64,000 nucleotides of DNA from Pedobacter metabolipauper (GTDB taxonomy: Bacteria; Bacteroidota; Bacteroidia; Sphingobacteriales; Sphingobacteriaceae): the NCBI RefSeq assembly GCF_004362715.1, contig NZ_SNYC01000004.1:620001-684000 (forward strand), in the 5' to 3' direction. Numbering within the stretch: the stretch's first letter is position 1; every line of letters starts with the position of its first letter. A program made the translations under genes and the position numbers. The notes under the pieces are model-generated. The model worked only from the letters and a program-made list of their open reading frames with translations. It was not told the DNA's origin and searched no databases. Positions 19,139 to 28,108 of this stretch are shown in pieces.

Positions 19139-20008
19139 TTAGGGATATATTCTCTCGTTCAGCACTTTTATAGCTTCGGGGAGCCGTGTGCTGAAGTTGA
19201 CCATTAATGGCCCGTCTACCTGCACAATGTTCTTGTTTCTACCTGCATTGGTACCAGATACCCCGGGCATTTCGAGGACAGCTTTTGTTCCGCCAAGGCT
19301 GTTGAGCCCAAAATCAAAAAGAAGGATTACATCCGGATTGGTTTTTACCATCATTTCTGTGCTGTACGGTTTAAACTCTGCAAATTCTTTAACTGCATTG
19401 ATACCGCCGCTTAATGAGATGATTGCATCCATATTGCTGCCTTTACCGGCAACGGTCATGGTGCCAGCTCCCCTGGCATAGATGAACAGCACTTTTTTAG
19501 GTCGCTTAGCATTGGTTTTTACCTGGTTTATTGCTGCTAGTAATGCGCTTTCAGTTCGTTTAACCAACTCTTCACCTTTAGCAGGGTTTCCAACTGCCAT
19601 GGATACTTGCCGGATAAACTCAAGGGCACCTTTGGTATTGAACTGCTGTTTAAATGTAATGAGCTTTATGCCTGCCATTTTAAGCTGATAGCGTATCTCT
19701 TTAGAGATGTCTGCATCGGGTGCCAATACCAGATCTGGCCTGAATGATAATAGTGCTTCTGCAGACAAGATGCGGTTGCGGCTAACTTTTGGCAATTGCT
19801 TTACAGGTTGTGGATATAAGCTGGTTACATCTGTTGCTACGATCCGGCTGCCATAGCCCAGGGCGTAGACTGTTTCACTGATTGCAGCACCCAGGGTAAT
19901 GATCCGCAAGGGTGCTGCGTCAGCTTTAGGGAGAGGCATATTGAGGTTAGCCCCTGCATGATAATCCGTAAGCAGGAGCAGGAACAACAGGCAATAAATT
20001 TTGTTCAT
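19139..20008 (-). CDS. hmuT: Periplasmic heme-binding protein of the HmuTUV importer
   Basis: 289 aa from the ATG at 20008, which places a normal signal peptide first (MNKIYCLLFLLLLTDYHAGA). An alternative start at 20032 adds eight residues before it. The protein has the class III binding-protein layout. ITLGAAISETVYALGYG and VATDVTSLYPQPVKQLPKV match HmuT/ShuT, where the Tyr in SLYP is the axial heme ligand. It delivers heme to HmuU. It is divergently transcribed from the TonB receptor and shares a 341-bp control region with it. Confidence 0.9.
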   Translation of the reverse strand: MNKIYCLLFLLLLTDYHAGANLNMPLPKADAAPLRIITLGAAISETVYALGYGSRIVATDVTSLYPQPVKQLPKVSRNRILSAEALLSFRPDLVLAPDADISKEIRYQLKMAGIKLITFKQQFNTKGALEFIRQVSMAVGNPAKGEELVKRTESALLAAINQVKTNAKRPKKVLFIYARGAGTMTVAGKGSNMDAIISLSGGINAVKEFAEFKPYSTEMMVKTNPDVILLFDFGLNSLGGTKAVLEMPGVSGTNAGRNKNIVQVDGPLMVNFSTRLPEAIKVLNERIYP

Positions 20009-20064
20009 TTTATAAATTCTGCTGCAAAACAAGCATTAAAATTTACGCTCCGCAAATAGGACCA

Positions 20065-20083
20065 TTATCAAATATGCAATCCG
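20065..20083 (-). promoter_or_regulatory. Inverted copy of the hmu operator box
   Basis: Read on the minus strand this is CGGATTGCATATTTGATAA. It matches the middle plus-strand box (20231-20249, CGGATTGCATACGTGATAA) at 17 of 19 positions. It lies 56 bp upstream of the hmuT start codon and points toward hmuT, a sensible place for an activator site. The similarity is seen directly; the regulator is inferred. Confidence 0.6.
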
Positions 20084-20209
20084 CATTATATAATTCTGTT
20101 CTATTCTAAATAAGAGTCTTTAGTTTAATCTATTGTTTATCAATTACTTATTTGTTGTTTTTTCGCTCCTGTCCGTTGTATCCAGCCTTGCGTTCTGATC
20201 ATTTCTGAC

Positions 20210-20270
20210 CACTTTGCATACAAAATAAAACGGATTGCATACGTGATAAAGCGGATTGCATACACCAAAT
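20210..20270 (+). promoter_or_regulatory. Three direct operator repeats at 21-bp period upstream of the heme receptor
   Basis: Boxes start at 20210, 20231 and 20252. Each contains TTGCATAC (20214-20221, 20235-20242, 20256-20263), giving two exact steps of 21 bp, or two helical turns, so all boxes face one side of the DNA. The second and third share the longer CGGATTGCATAC. The last box ends 79 bp before the receptor ATG. AraC-type activators bind direct repeats of this spacing at other promoters. The likely binder is the AraC-family protein encoded at 16235-17200. Confidence 0.65.
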
Positions 20271-20349
20271 TATCAAAAGTATTCAAACATTTGCACTGGG
20301 TTTATTTAGAATGATTAAAAATAATAAGCCGTCTACCCAATAGTCCGCA

Positions 20350-22713
20350 ATGATACGATGTAAACTGCTTCTTTTATTTCTGTTTTTAATATGCACGCAT
20401 GCCTTTGCACAGTCATTAGGAAGCTTACACGGCAGTATATCAGACCAAAATGGTAAGCCACTTTCGGGGGCAACCATTTTACTGGAGCCAGACCGGCATT
20501 TAACGCAAACTGATAAGCAGGGAAAGTTCTTATTTAAAGACCTTTACAAAGGCTCGTACCAGGTTAAGGTAACTATGGTAGGCTTTAAAACCTTTACCGG
20601 AAAGGCTGTTATTGACGAGGGTAAGGCGGCTGCTCTGGCCATCATTCTGGAAACCGGCGAAAGCGAACTCGAAGAGGTAGAGGTGTCCGGAAGTTTTGAA
20701 GCAGCTGATAACTTGCTGAAAAGCAAGAGAAGTGCGATGCCCGTAACCATCATTACACGCCGGACCATTGAACTTATGGGAAGCCGCAGACTGGATGAGG
20801 TACTAAAAGAGCAAACCGGTATTGCTATTGTAAATAATATAGGCGGTGGTGCCCGCGCTGTAGGGGTGCAGATCCAGGGATTTGGAAGTGAATATGTAAT
20901 GGTTCTGATTGACGGGCAACCGATGACTGGCCGTAATAGCGGAAACTTTGACTTGTCAAGGATCAGTGTATCTAATATTGAACGTATTGAAATTATTAAG
21001 GGGGCTTCATCCTGTTTATTTGGTAGCGAAGCACTAGGTGGTGCCATTAACATCATTACCCGTCATGGTGCCATACAACAGCAGGCACTTGCTTCTATAA
21101 ATTATGGGAGCCTGAATATAGCAGATGCTACGCTTGAGGCAGAAACCCCTTTCGCGGCACAACGCGGATCCGTAAACCTGTCTGCAAACTATTACCGCAG
21201 TGATGGTTTCAATACCAATCCAAAGTACATCCAATCTGGAACAACATCGCCTCCTTATGATAATTATGCGCTGCAAGGGCGCAGCCGGTACCGGTTGAGC
21301 AAAACGAGTACCGTTGGTTTAAGCGGCAGATATGCCCTCCGTCAATCCTTCATGCCTAAGGACTTTGGTCTCGGGAATATTTCAGGGGACAGGCAGGATG
21401 AAACCGATTTGAACCTATCCGCCACATTTGATCATAATTTTGAATCAGGCTTAAGAAGCATGAGCCGGTATTATTTAACCACCTACTCTTCAGATATGAG
21501 CGTTGCGTGGCAGGGAAGTGGTTCTCAGGTAAGTAATGAGGTATTTACGCAAACCCTGCATCGCTTTGAACAACAGTTTGCTTATGCATTCTCTAATGGG
21601 ATTAAAGTCACCTCTGGTCTTGGCGGAAGTTTGGAAAACATGAATGACGACGCGCTTACAGATGCCGGGACATTAAGTAACGCATTTGGTTATTTGCAGG
21701 GCGATTGGGGAATTACCAAGAAACTGGAGGCTGTTGGGGGACTGCGTTATGACCATACCAATAACTATGGTGGCAAGCTCAATCCAAGTTTCGGTTTACA
21801 ATATCACATACGTCCAAATCTGACACTAAAAGCAGGAGCAGGCACGGGATTTAAAACCCCTGATTTCAAAACCAGGTACCTGGTATTTTATAACCCCACA
21901 GCAAATTATCTTGTTGTTGGAAATGACGTGCTGCGTGAAACACTGGATCAGCTTCAGCAGCAAGGTCAAATCAGTGAGATCAGGCAATACCTGCTCAATC
22001 AACTGGATCAAAATTTACAGGCCGAACGCAGTACCTCTTTAAATGCTGGTTTTGTGTGGAAACCCAGACAAACAGTTAAGATAGAAGGCGGGGTCTTTTA
22101 TCATGATCTGAGAAATCAGATCAATAGTATACAAATTGCTACAGGAACGAATAACCGGGTAATTTATACCTATCAGAATCTGCCAAAGGCAGTGAATAAA
22201 GGGATAGATGCATCTGTGGTCATTAATCCGCTCAAGGATTTAGAGATCAGCGGCGGATATCAATACCTGATTGCCAAAGACCGGAGTGTGGAAGATAGCA
22301 TCCGTAAAGGAAACTGGCCATATGGTCAGAATATCCATGATCCTGCTACCGGCAACTCTTACGCACCAAAGCCTTCAGATTACTGGGGTATTGAAAACCG
22401 ATCCAGGCACATGATCAATTTAAGGGCATTTTATGTATATCGCCCATGGGATATCAGCATCAATGCCCGCGTAAACTATCGGGGTAAATATCCTTTTGGT
22501 GATCGCAATGGGAACAATTTTATTGACCGCTACGATACGTTTGTGGATGGTTATTTCTTAATCAATGCGGCAGTTGAGAAGAAGCTGATGAACCAGCACC
22601 TCAGCATCAGGCTTACTGCTGATAATCTTGCAGATTATATTGATCCGCTCATGCCTGGTCAGCCGGGCAGGATTTTACTGGCTGGACTTACTTACCGTTT
22701 TTATAAAGACTAA
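20350..22713 (+). CDS. TonB-dependent outer membrane receptor, probable heme receptor
   Basis: 787 aa. There is a signal peptide (about 1-21, ending THAFAQ), then a CarboxypepD_reg-like domain (about 25-105) common in Bacteroidota receptors. A plug domain follows (about 125-235, with VLKEQTGIAIVNNIGGGARA and IEIIKGASSCLFGSEALGGA), then a 22-strand-type barrel ending in an aromatic residue near the C-terminus (TYRFYKD). The segment GTGFKTPDF followed by YNPTANYL is placed like the FRAP/NPNL signature of HmuR-type heme receptors, in altered form. Five genes for heme binding and breakdown follow on the same strand. Confidence 0.88.
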   Translation: MIRCKLLLLFLFLICTHAFAQSLGSLHGSISDQNGKPLSGATILLEPDRHLTQTDKQGKFLFKDLYKGSYQVKVTMVGFKTFTGKAVIDEGKAAALAIILETGESELEEVEVSGSFEAADNLLKSKRSAMPVTIITRRTIELMGSRRLDEVLKEQTGIAIVNNIGGGARAVGVQIQGFGSEYVMVLIDGQPMTGRNSGNFDLSRISVSNIERIEIIKGASSCLFGSEALGGAINIITRHGAIQQQALASINYGSLNIADATLEAETPFAAQRGSVNLSANYYRSDGFNTNPKYIQSGTTSPPYDNYALQGRSRYRLSKTSTVGLSGRYALRQSFMPKDFGLGNISGDRQDETDLNLSATFDHNFESGLRSMSRYYLTTYSSDMSVAWQGSGSQVSNEVFTQTLHRFEQQFAYAFSNGIKVTSGLGGSLENMNDDALTDAGTLSNAFGYLQGDWGITKKLEAVGGLRYDHTNNYGGKLNPSFGLQYHIRPNLTLKAGAGTGFKTPDFKTRYLVFYNPTANYLVVGNDVLRETLDQLQQQGQISEIRQYLLNQLDQNLQAERSTSLNAGFVWKPRQTVKIEGGVFYHDLRNQINSIQIATGTNNRVIYTYQNLPKAVNKGIDASVVINPLKDLEISGGYQYLIAKDRSVEDSIRKGNWPYGQNIHDPATGNSYAPKPSDYWGIENRSRHMINLRAFYVYRPWDISINARVNYRGKYPFGDRNGNNFIDRYDTFVDGYFLINAAVEKKLMNQHLSIRLTADNLADYIDPLMPGQPGRILLAGLTYRFYKD

Positions 22714-22718
22714 TACCT

Positions 22719-23450
22719 ATGAAGATAAAATCATTACACCTGTTGTTAAAAAGGCAATCTGCGATTGTGCTTTTACTTCTGTTTCCAATACTTGTGATTT
22801 CCTGTAAAAAGGATGAAATAGACCCGTATTCAACGCTTGAAGATGGAAAAAGCACAGTGATTAAGGATTTAGCAGGAGATACCCAGGCATCTATGGGCGG
22901 TAACACTCCGGGTAAGGAAAACCGTCCGTTCTATATTTTTCTGTTCCGATTTAGAGACCAGAAGCAAATCTGGATTCGTAATGCTGCTGACTCTGCACAA
23001 TGGCTTAAAACTAAGGATTGGGATCTTGCATTTACAGGCCCTTACAATAGTGAAGTATTTGTGAACAACAAAAATTATTCATTTAATCCGGGTTATCAGG
23101 GTGAAGCTGAAGGCATGGTGCTGATGCTTGAACAGGCTTACAACACCGTAAATCAGGCTCCTTCAGATGCAGATTTCAATGCCAGTGAAGCAAACAAAAT
23201 TGGATGGGCATCTTCAGTAAGCTCTAATGGGTGGTTCTTTTACAGCCTGAATACCCATATCATGCAGGCCATTCCTGATCGTACCTATGCTATCCGGCTG
23301 CCAGACGGAAAGTATGCCAAGCTGCAACTGGTAAACGCCTATAAAGGCAATCCACCGGCCGTGACTGATCTGAACTGGCCTGCGCCGTACTTTACCTTCA
23401 GGTATTTTGTACAGCAAGACGGCAGTAAAAACTTAAATACAGCGAATTAA
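22719..23450 (+). CDS. HmuY-family heme-binding lipoprotein (first)
   Basis: 243 aa with a basic N-terminus, a hydrophobic stretch and a lipobox ending at VISC (Cys about residue 28), so it is lipid-anchored. The body contains the HmuY-type core: TKDWDLAFTGPYNSEVFVNN, then a segment built around GWFFYSLNTHIMQAIPDRTY, and FTFRYFVQQDGS near the end. HmuY of Porphyromonas gingivalis strips heme from host proteins for its TonB receptor using two His ligands; which residues serve here is unclear. It starts 5 bp after the receptor gene. Confidence 0.8.
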   Translation: MKIKSLHLLLKRQSAIVLLLLFPILVISCKKDEIDPYSTLEDGKSTVIKDLAGDTQASMGGNTPGKENRPFYIFLFRFRDQKQIWIRNAADSAQWLKTKDWDLAFTGPYNSEVFVNNKNYSFNPGYQGEAEGMVLMLEQAYNTVNQAPSDADFNASEANKIGWASSVSSNGWFFYSLNTHIMQAIPDRTYAIRLPDGKYAKLQLVNAYKGNPPAVTDLNWPAPYFTFRYFVQQDGSKNLNTAN

Positions 23451-23466
23451 TAAACAACTATATCAC

Positions 23467-24234
23467 ATGAACCTCAAACAACTCCCATCACAAATAGCAA
23501 CTATTGCCCTGGCCTTATTGCTGTTCACGTCCTGTTCCAAATCTGATGATCCGACTCCTGAGACTGAGGAGCCTGAAGGCAGTGCGGTTCCTTTTTACAA
23601 ACTGCAGCGGGTAGAGAATTTTGCAGTAGAAACCGACGATGCCAATCCAACTGTGCCTAAAGGTGCAGCGTACTTCAGCCTGGAGACCAAAAAAGAAACA
23701 CCACTTTCTTATGCAAAGACGGCCAGGTGGGATATTGGCTTTAATGGCTTATATAATAGTTTTCTATCTGGAAATAGTGGGGTAGACCCGTCTAACCTGG
23801 GTTATGGTGGTCCGGGAACCGGGGGCATTGCAATCATAGAGAAGCCTTTTAATGAGGTGGTCGATATTCCATCTGATGCAAGCTTTAAATTAAAAGGAAC
23901 CATTATTGGTACTGATGCTAATGGAGACTTTGGTGAGGGTACCGGCTGGTATCTTTATGATTTTGGCGGAGGGCTGATGTCTGATCAGCGTTATGATAAA
24001 CAGCACGTGGCCTATGCATTAAGCGAACCCCTGACCATGACCGACGGTAAAAAGCTTACAGCAAGAACCATTGTAATACGTACGGCTAAGGGTAACTATG
24101 CTAAAGTAAAAATGATCAGTTGCTATAAAAATGCGCTTACACCTGATCAATGGTTTAGAACCACGCCGCATATGTTTTTCACCTTTGAATATGTAATTGT
24201 TCCAAAAGGAAGCACAAAATTTGAAATTAAATAA
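23467..24234 (+). CDS. HmuY-family heme-binding lipoprotein (second)
   Basis: 255 aa with a lipobox ending at FTSC (Cys about residue 23) and an acidic Asp/Glu/Pro-rich linker after it. The core shows the same order of elements as the upstream gene: TARWDIGFNGLYNSFLSGNS, then GWYLYDFGGGLMSDQRYDKQH and FFTFEYVIVPKGSTKF at the end. The two are therefore paralogues, though well diverged. It is 16 bp downstream of the first copy. Tandem HmuY-like genes suggest heme relay or different heme sources; that is inference. Confidence 0.78.
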   Translation: MNLKQLPSQIATIALALLLFTSCSKSDDPTPETEEPEGSAVPFYKLQRVENFAVETDDANPTVPKGAAYFSLETKKETPLSYAKTARWDIGFNGLYNSFLSGNSGVDPSNLGYGGPGTGGIAIIEKPFNEVVDIPSDASFKLKGTIIGTDANGDFGEGTGWYLYDFGGGLMSDQRYDKQHVAYALSEPLTMTDGKKLTARTIVIRTAKGNYAKVKMISCYKNALTPDQWFRTTPHMFFTFEYVIVPKGSTKFEIK

Positions 24235-24248
24235 TCTCCATCCAATAC

Positions 24249-25208
24249 ATGAAACCAAACTTTTTAATATGCGCATTGCTGGCCCTGATCAGCTTTGCTT
24301 CCTGTAAAAAAAATATGAGCCTGCCTGAGCAGCCAAATAGTAAGATCCTTGAATTTAAAGTGCCGGTTTCTGATGGAATGATCAGTGGTGCCATTGACGA
24401 AACAGATAAGACGATAACCGTATACATACCTTTTTTCTACCAGCTGGATGTAATTGATCCGGTGATCAGGCTTTCTGAAGGTGCCAAACTGAGCGAAGAA
24501 ATATTGCCGGTAGATGTACTGAACGATAAGGCTACCTATACTGTAACAGGAGCTGATAAAAGTACAACAACGTACAAACTGATCATTAAAATGCAGCAAA
24601 TGGGTCCACTGGTGGTTAGTGAGGTTTCTACGGAAACCACGACGGCATCGTGGGGAATCGGGTTCTATATGCTAAACATTAGAGGTAATTTTAATACCAA
24701 TGATGCCAATAAGGTACGGGTATTCCTGGTTGATGCGAATGAGAAAGAAGCAGAAATGACTCATGTAACCGGCTATGGTAATGCAACGGTGGTGCCGCAA
24801 ATGGGAACAGAGGGCAAGATCTATACTCTGGGATATATCGGGGTACCGCAAACACTAGATCCCGGTAGATACAAGGTTCGGGTTAAGGTGCAGTCGCTCA
24901 CTACAGATCTAAAGTATCCGGTTACGCTAAATTACGTGCTGCCGCAGATTGATTATGAGTCTATAACCGCTAAACAAGGTGATACCTTTGTGATCCATAC
25001 GACCGGACCTGTATTTCATAATTTTAAAACCTTCAGTGTTCCTGTTAATGGAGTTAAGGTAGAATTTCCTATTGTTAGCTACACGCGTACACATGCAACC
25101 ATCCGGGTTCCGGATACTATGACCCCCGGTACCTATTATCCATATCTGTTATTTGACGGATTTCCACAGATCACCGCCAACTGGCCACTAACCATTATTG
25201 CTAAATAA
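24249..25208 (+). CDS. Surface lipoprotein with Ig-like and IPT/TIG-like domains (first)
   Basis: 319 aa with a lipobox ending at FASC (Cys about residue 19) followed by KKN. Residues about 30-115 form an Ig-like domain with the ILEFKV...TVTGADKSTTTYKLIIK frame seen in many Bacteroidota surface lipoproteins. The C-terminal part (about 230-319) has an IPT/TIG-like look: SITAKQGDTFVIHTTG, TRTHATIRVPDTM and GTYYPYLLF. I cannot name a ligand. It is 14 bp after the second HmuY gene and 2 bp before a paralogue, so it is probably part of the heme operon as a surface accessory. Confidence 0.72.
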   Translation: MKPNFLICALLALISFASCKKNMSLPEQPNSKILEFKVPVSDGMISGAIDETDKTITVYIPFFYQLDVIDPVIRLSEGAKLSEEILPVDVLNDKATYTVTGADKSTTTYKLIIKMQQMGPLVVSEVSTETTTASWGIGFYMLNIRGNFNTNDANKVRVFLVDANEKEAEMTHVTGYGNATVVPQMGTEGKIYTLGYIGVPQTLDPGRYKVRVKVQSLTTDLKYPVTLNYVLPQIDYESITAKQGDTFVIHTTGPVFHNFKTFSVPVNGVKVEFPIVSYTRTHATIRVPDTMTPGTYYPYLLFDGFPQITANWPLTIIAK

Positions 25209-25210
25209 CC

Positions 25211-26167
25211 ATGAGATCCAACATAAAATATACCTATACGCTTCTAATCCTTTTATTTGCTTTGAATGGGTGCAAGAAAGTTTACCCAGATTTGCCTTAC
25301 CATGAAATTCTAAGCTTTTCTATCGAGGATGCAAATGGAGCGCCTTTAAAAGGAGTTGTTGAAAATAATCAGATCTTGATTTACTGGCCACAGGACCAAG
25401 CTATGCCTCAGCAAATTACGCCGGTATTTGTCATTTCTGATAAGGCTACTGTGCAGCCTGCATCGGGCACCGCTATTGCTTTTAATGAAACAAGTATCTA
25501 TACGGTTACGGCAGAAGATGGCAGTACATCAACTTATACCCTGAAGCCGGTTATTAATCCAATAAACCCGTTAATTACCAGGGTATACGGTACGCGCGTA
25601 TTAAATGGCCGTAATTACGCCACTACTACACAGGCTGTAGAGATTGCCGGTGATTTTTTCAATACTGCTGCGGGCCAGGTTAAAGTGTTCTATATCAATT
25701 CCAGTAATGAGGTGGCAGAAGCAAAAGTAAGCAATGTAACGCCAATCGTTGTTTCCAGTGTCGCCGAAGTACCAGCAGGTACATATAACAGGATAAAGGT
25801 GGTTAGCAGTGGAAAAGCAACTGAATTCTTTTATGATTTTGATGTTATCCAGGAAACAAAACCGGTTATACCGCTAACTTCATTTAAAGAAGCTGTTACC
25901 GTAAAAAGAGGCGGACAGCTAACCATTACTGGCGGTGTTAACCTTGATAAAATAACCTCAGTTCAGCTGTTCAATGCAACTACGCTTGCGTATATACCGG
26001 TAACGCTTAAAACTGCAGCACCGAATAGTATTACCTTAGAGATCCCTGCCGATCTGCCTTTGGCTAACTACAACAGGATCCGGTACTATCATCCTCCTGG
26101 TGAGTATTATACGGCAACTTTTACAAATTTAACCTTTACCAATTTTCCCATTACAGTAACCCAGTAA
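25211..26167 (+). CDS. Surface lipoprotein with Ig-like and IPT/TIG-like domains (second)
   Basis: 318 aa, a paralogue of the preceding gene with the same architecture. It has a lipobox ending at LNGC (Cys about residue 21), an Ig-like domain with ILSFSIED at its start and YTVTAEDGSTSTYTLKPV at its end, and a C-terminal IPT/TIG-like region (AVTVKRGGQLTITGGVNLDK; NSITLEIPADLPLANYNRIR). It follows by 2 bp, so co-translation is likely. No enzyme motif is visible. A 113-bp gap then separates it from the heme oxygenase gene. Confidence 0.72.
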   Translation: MRSNIKYTYTLLILLFALNGCKKVYPDLPYHEILSFSIEDANGAPLKGVVENNQILIYWPQDQAMPQQITPVFVISDKATVQPASGTAIAFNETSIYTVTAEDGSTSTYTLKPVINPINPLITRVYGTRVLNGRNYATTTQAVEIAGDFFNTAAGQVKVFYINSSNEVAEAKVSNVTPIVVSSVAEVPAGTYNRIKVVSSGKATEFFYDFDVIQETKPVIPLTSFKEAVTVKRGGQLTITGGVNLDKITSVQLFNATTLAYIPVTLKTAAPNSITLEIPADLPLANYNRIRYYHPPGEYYTATFTNLTFTNFPITVTQ

Positions 26168-26280
26168 GTACCAGCCGGCATTCTAATGCTGATTTATGGA
26201 CAGATTGTTGTTGTCCCATAAGCGTCTCAGCTGAATGATCAGGAAATGAACCAGTAACAGTAACACAAAATTATAAACAC

Positions 26281-26841
26281 ATGCTAAGTACAAACATCAA
26301 AGAAGCAACTAAAGCAGCACACCAGGGCCTGGAAAAAAAGGTAGTGCTAAAACTTAAGGCCATCCGGAGCAATGCTGATTATGCAGACCTCCTTAAACAT
26401 TTCTATGCCTATTTCAATGCGGTTGAAAAGGCCATAGCACCCTACATTACGAATGAGTTATTGCCGGATCATGCAGAACGCCGTAATTCTGAATATCTGA
26501 AAGAAGATATTGAAGAGTTAGGTGCTTCTGTCAGTGAACTGCCTGCGGTTAACGTACCGGAAATTACCAATACTTTACAGGCACTAGGTGCAATGTATGT
26601 AATGGAAGGTTCTATTATGGGCGGTCCGATCATTGTTCAGATGTTGGCGAAATATGGTGTTACTACCGGTGTTTCTTTCTTTTCCGGATATGGAGAAGCA
26701 ACCGGAATGATGTGGGGCAAATTTGTTGCCGTAATGAATAATGAAGCTAAAACAGAAGATGATGAAACGATAGCCGTTCTTTCTGCTAATGATACCTTTC
26801 AGCAGTTTTCTGACGTTTTTGGAGAAGTAGAGGTGGCTTAA
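26281..26841 (+). CDS. hemO: Biliverdin-producing heme oxygenase
   Basis: 186 aa, a typical length for bacterial heme oxygenases. The N-terminus carries KEATKAAHQGLEKKV with the proximal heme ligand His14 followed by the conserved LE. The distal helix motif is MEGSIMGGPIIVQML, giving the flexible GS.xGG region over the heme. The enzyme opens heme with O2 and electrons to biliverdin, CO and iron. It closes the heme gene series and is followed by a terminator-like hairpin. The reductant partner is unknown; the PepSY flavoreductase is not an obvious cytoplasmic donor. Confidence 0.85.
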   Translation: MLSTNIKEATKAAHQGLEKKVVLKLKAIRSNADYADLLKHFYAYFNAVEKAIAPYITNELLPDHAERRNSEYLKEDIEELGASVSELPAVNVPEITNTLQALGAMYVMEGSIMGGPIIVQMLAKYGVTTGVSFFSGYGEATGMMWGKFVAVMNNEAKTEDDETIAVLSANDTFQQFSDVFGEVEVA

Positions 26842-26869
26842 CCACATACCCTTTTTACAATCCCGCCTC

Positions 26870-26900
26870 AAAGGCCGCTCCCCTCAGAGTGGCTTTTTTT
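26870..26900 (+). terminator. Rho-independent terminator after the heme oxygenase gene
   Basis: The stem has CCGCT (26875-26879) pairing with AGTGG (26888-26892), extended by a G-C pair and an A-tract/T-tract around a bulged G, with a run of seven T at 26894-26900. It lies 28 bp after the stop codon and before the LytS-type gene. Confidence 0.75.
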
Positions 26901-26974
26901 GTCGTTTACATAAAAAATCAGGGTGTTGGTCAATCATTTTTTCACTGCGTTTGGAGAATGATTACTTTAGTGCA

Positions 26975-28108
26975 ATGAGTTGGACTGGCAGAAACAAACT
27001 TAGTGCCTATTTTGAAATCCTTATCCATATTATTTTATGGGGATTATTGCTTTCTGCAATTTATAATGGCGTAGAAAGCTATTGGGTAGATCTGTACAAA
27101 TCTGAATTTAAAGGAGATTGGAATGCCATTCAATACATGGCCTGGAAAAAAGAACATGCAGATCCGGGATCCATTATTTTTCCCTTGACTGTGATTGCTT
27201 TTAAAGCGCTTTTTTTCTATATAAACGTATATTTAATTTTTCCTTCGTTTAACCGTAAAAAATGGATTTCCCTGATCCTAAAGGTGCTGCTAAACCTTAT
27301 ACTTTGCCTGATCGCTGAATATGCGGTGTTTATGGCTGTTGAAAGCAGTGGGGATCTAATCTCATTTGGGCTGGATAATTATTTTGATTCTGAGAATTTA
27401 GAGACACTCGGGATCTGGTTTGGTTATATATTTCTTTTAGCCATTCTTTACGCGCTAATTCGTCATTATGTTTTGAATAGAGGAAAGAGACTGGAAAAAA
27501 TAACTGCCGAACTCGCATTGCTCAAGAACCAGGTAAATCCTCATTTTCTATTCAATACACTTAATAATTTCTATGCTATGGCTGTAGAGAAGGATGCAAC
27601 CGAACTGGCAGACGGCATTGCGCAGCTCACCCACCTCATGAGGTATACCATCTATGAAAGTAATGTGGCTTATATCCCGCTGGAAACAGAAATTGCTTAT
27701 GTTCACGATTATATTAAACTACAATCGCTGCGTTTTACGAAAGAGGATAAGATCAGTATCGGGTTTGATGATCAGCATGTCAATTTAAATTTACCCATTG
27801 CACCTATGCTTCTGATTGGTTTTGTAGAGAATGCATTTAAGCATGGCATTAGCCTTAAAGCAGATTCTTTCATTCATATCCGGATGCATTCAATAGATAA
27901 TGAGATTCATTTTGAGATTGAAAACTCGATTCACCACGGGATGGGCAGTGCTGATGTTAAGTATGCAGGTTTCGGGTTAAATCATGTAAGGAAACTACTG
28001 AATTTGCAATATCCTGGAAAGCACAAGCTTGAGATTCGCGAAGAAAAGGATATATTTAAAGTGGTATTAACGGTAATAACCAGTACAAATGAAGTGTATC
28101 GCAATTGA
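26975..28108 (+). CDS. LytS-family sensor histidine kinase
   Basis: 377 aa from the ATG at 26975; a TTG 24 bp upstream is also in frame but the ATG gives a normal N-terminus. Four membrane helices (about 12-38, 70-92, 105-128, 150-172) precede a His_kinase domain with the H-box KNQVNPHFLFNTLNN, where H in NPHFLFN is the acceptor. A HATPase region follows (LIGFVENAFKHGI; GFGLNHVRKLL). It overlaps the response-regulator gene by 20 bp. No ligand can be inferred; the location beside the heme locus may be chance, since a terminator separates them. Confidence 0.9.
   Translation: MSWTGRNKLSAYFEILIHIILWGLLLSAIYNGVESYWVDLYKSEFKGDWNAIQYMAWKKEHADPGSIIFPLTVIAFKALFFYINVYLIFPSFNRKKWISLILKVLLNLILCLIAEYAVFMAVESSGDLISFGLDNYFDSENLETLGIWFGYIFLLAILYALIRHYVLNRGKRLEKITAELALLKNQVNPHFLFNTLNNFYAMAVEKDATELADGIAQLTHLMRYTIYESNVAYIPLETEIAYVHDYIKLQSLRFTKEDKISIGFDDQHVNLNLPIAPMLLIGFVENAFKHGISLKADSFIHIRMHSIDNEIHFEIENSIHHGMGSADVKYAGFGLNHVRKLLNLQYPGKHKLEIREEKDIFKVVLTVITSTNEVYRN

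Larger units (their letters stand above)
20009..20349. other. Divergent hmuT / TonB-receptor control region
   Basis: This 341-bp gap holds no gene. It contains three TTGCATAC boxes spaced exactly 21 bp apart on the receptor side and one inverted, closely related box on the hmuT side, each listed separately. The rest is AT-rich. A CTAAATAA sequence at about 20114-20121 recalls half of a Bacteroidota Fur-type site, but I found no convincing second half, so it is not called. No start site could be fixed with confidence for either direction. Confidence 0.7.

Noticed and set aside
20104..20130. Fur-type box upstream of hmuT
   Set aside because: Only one half-site-like CTAAATAA is visible; the second half does not match well.
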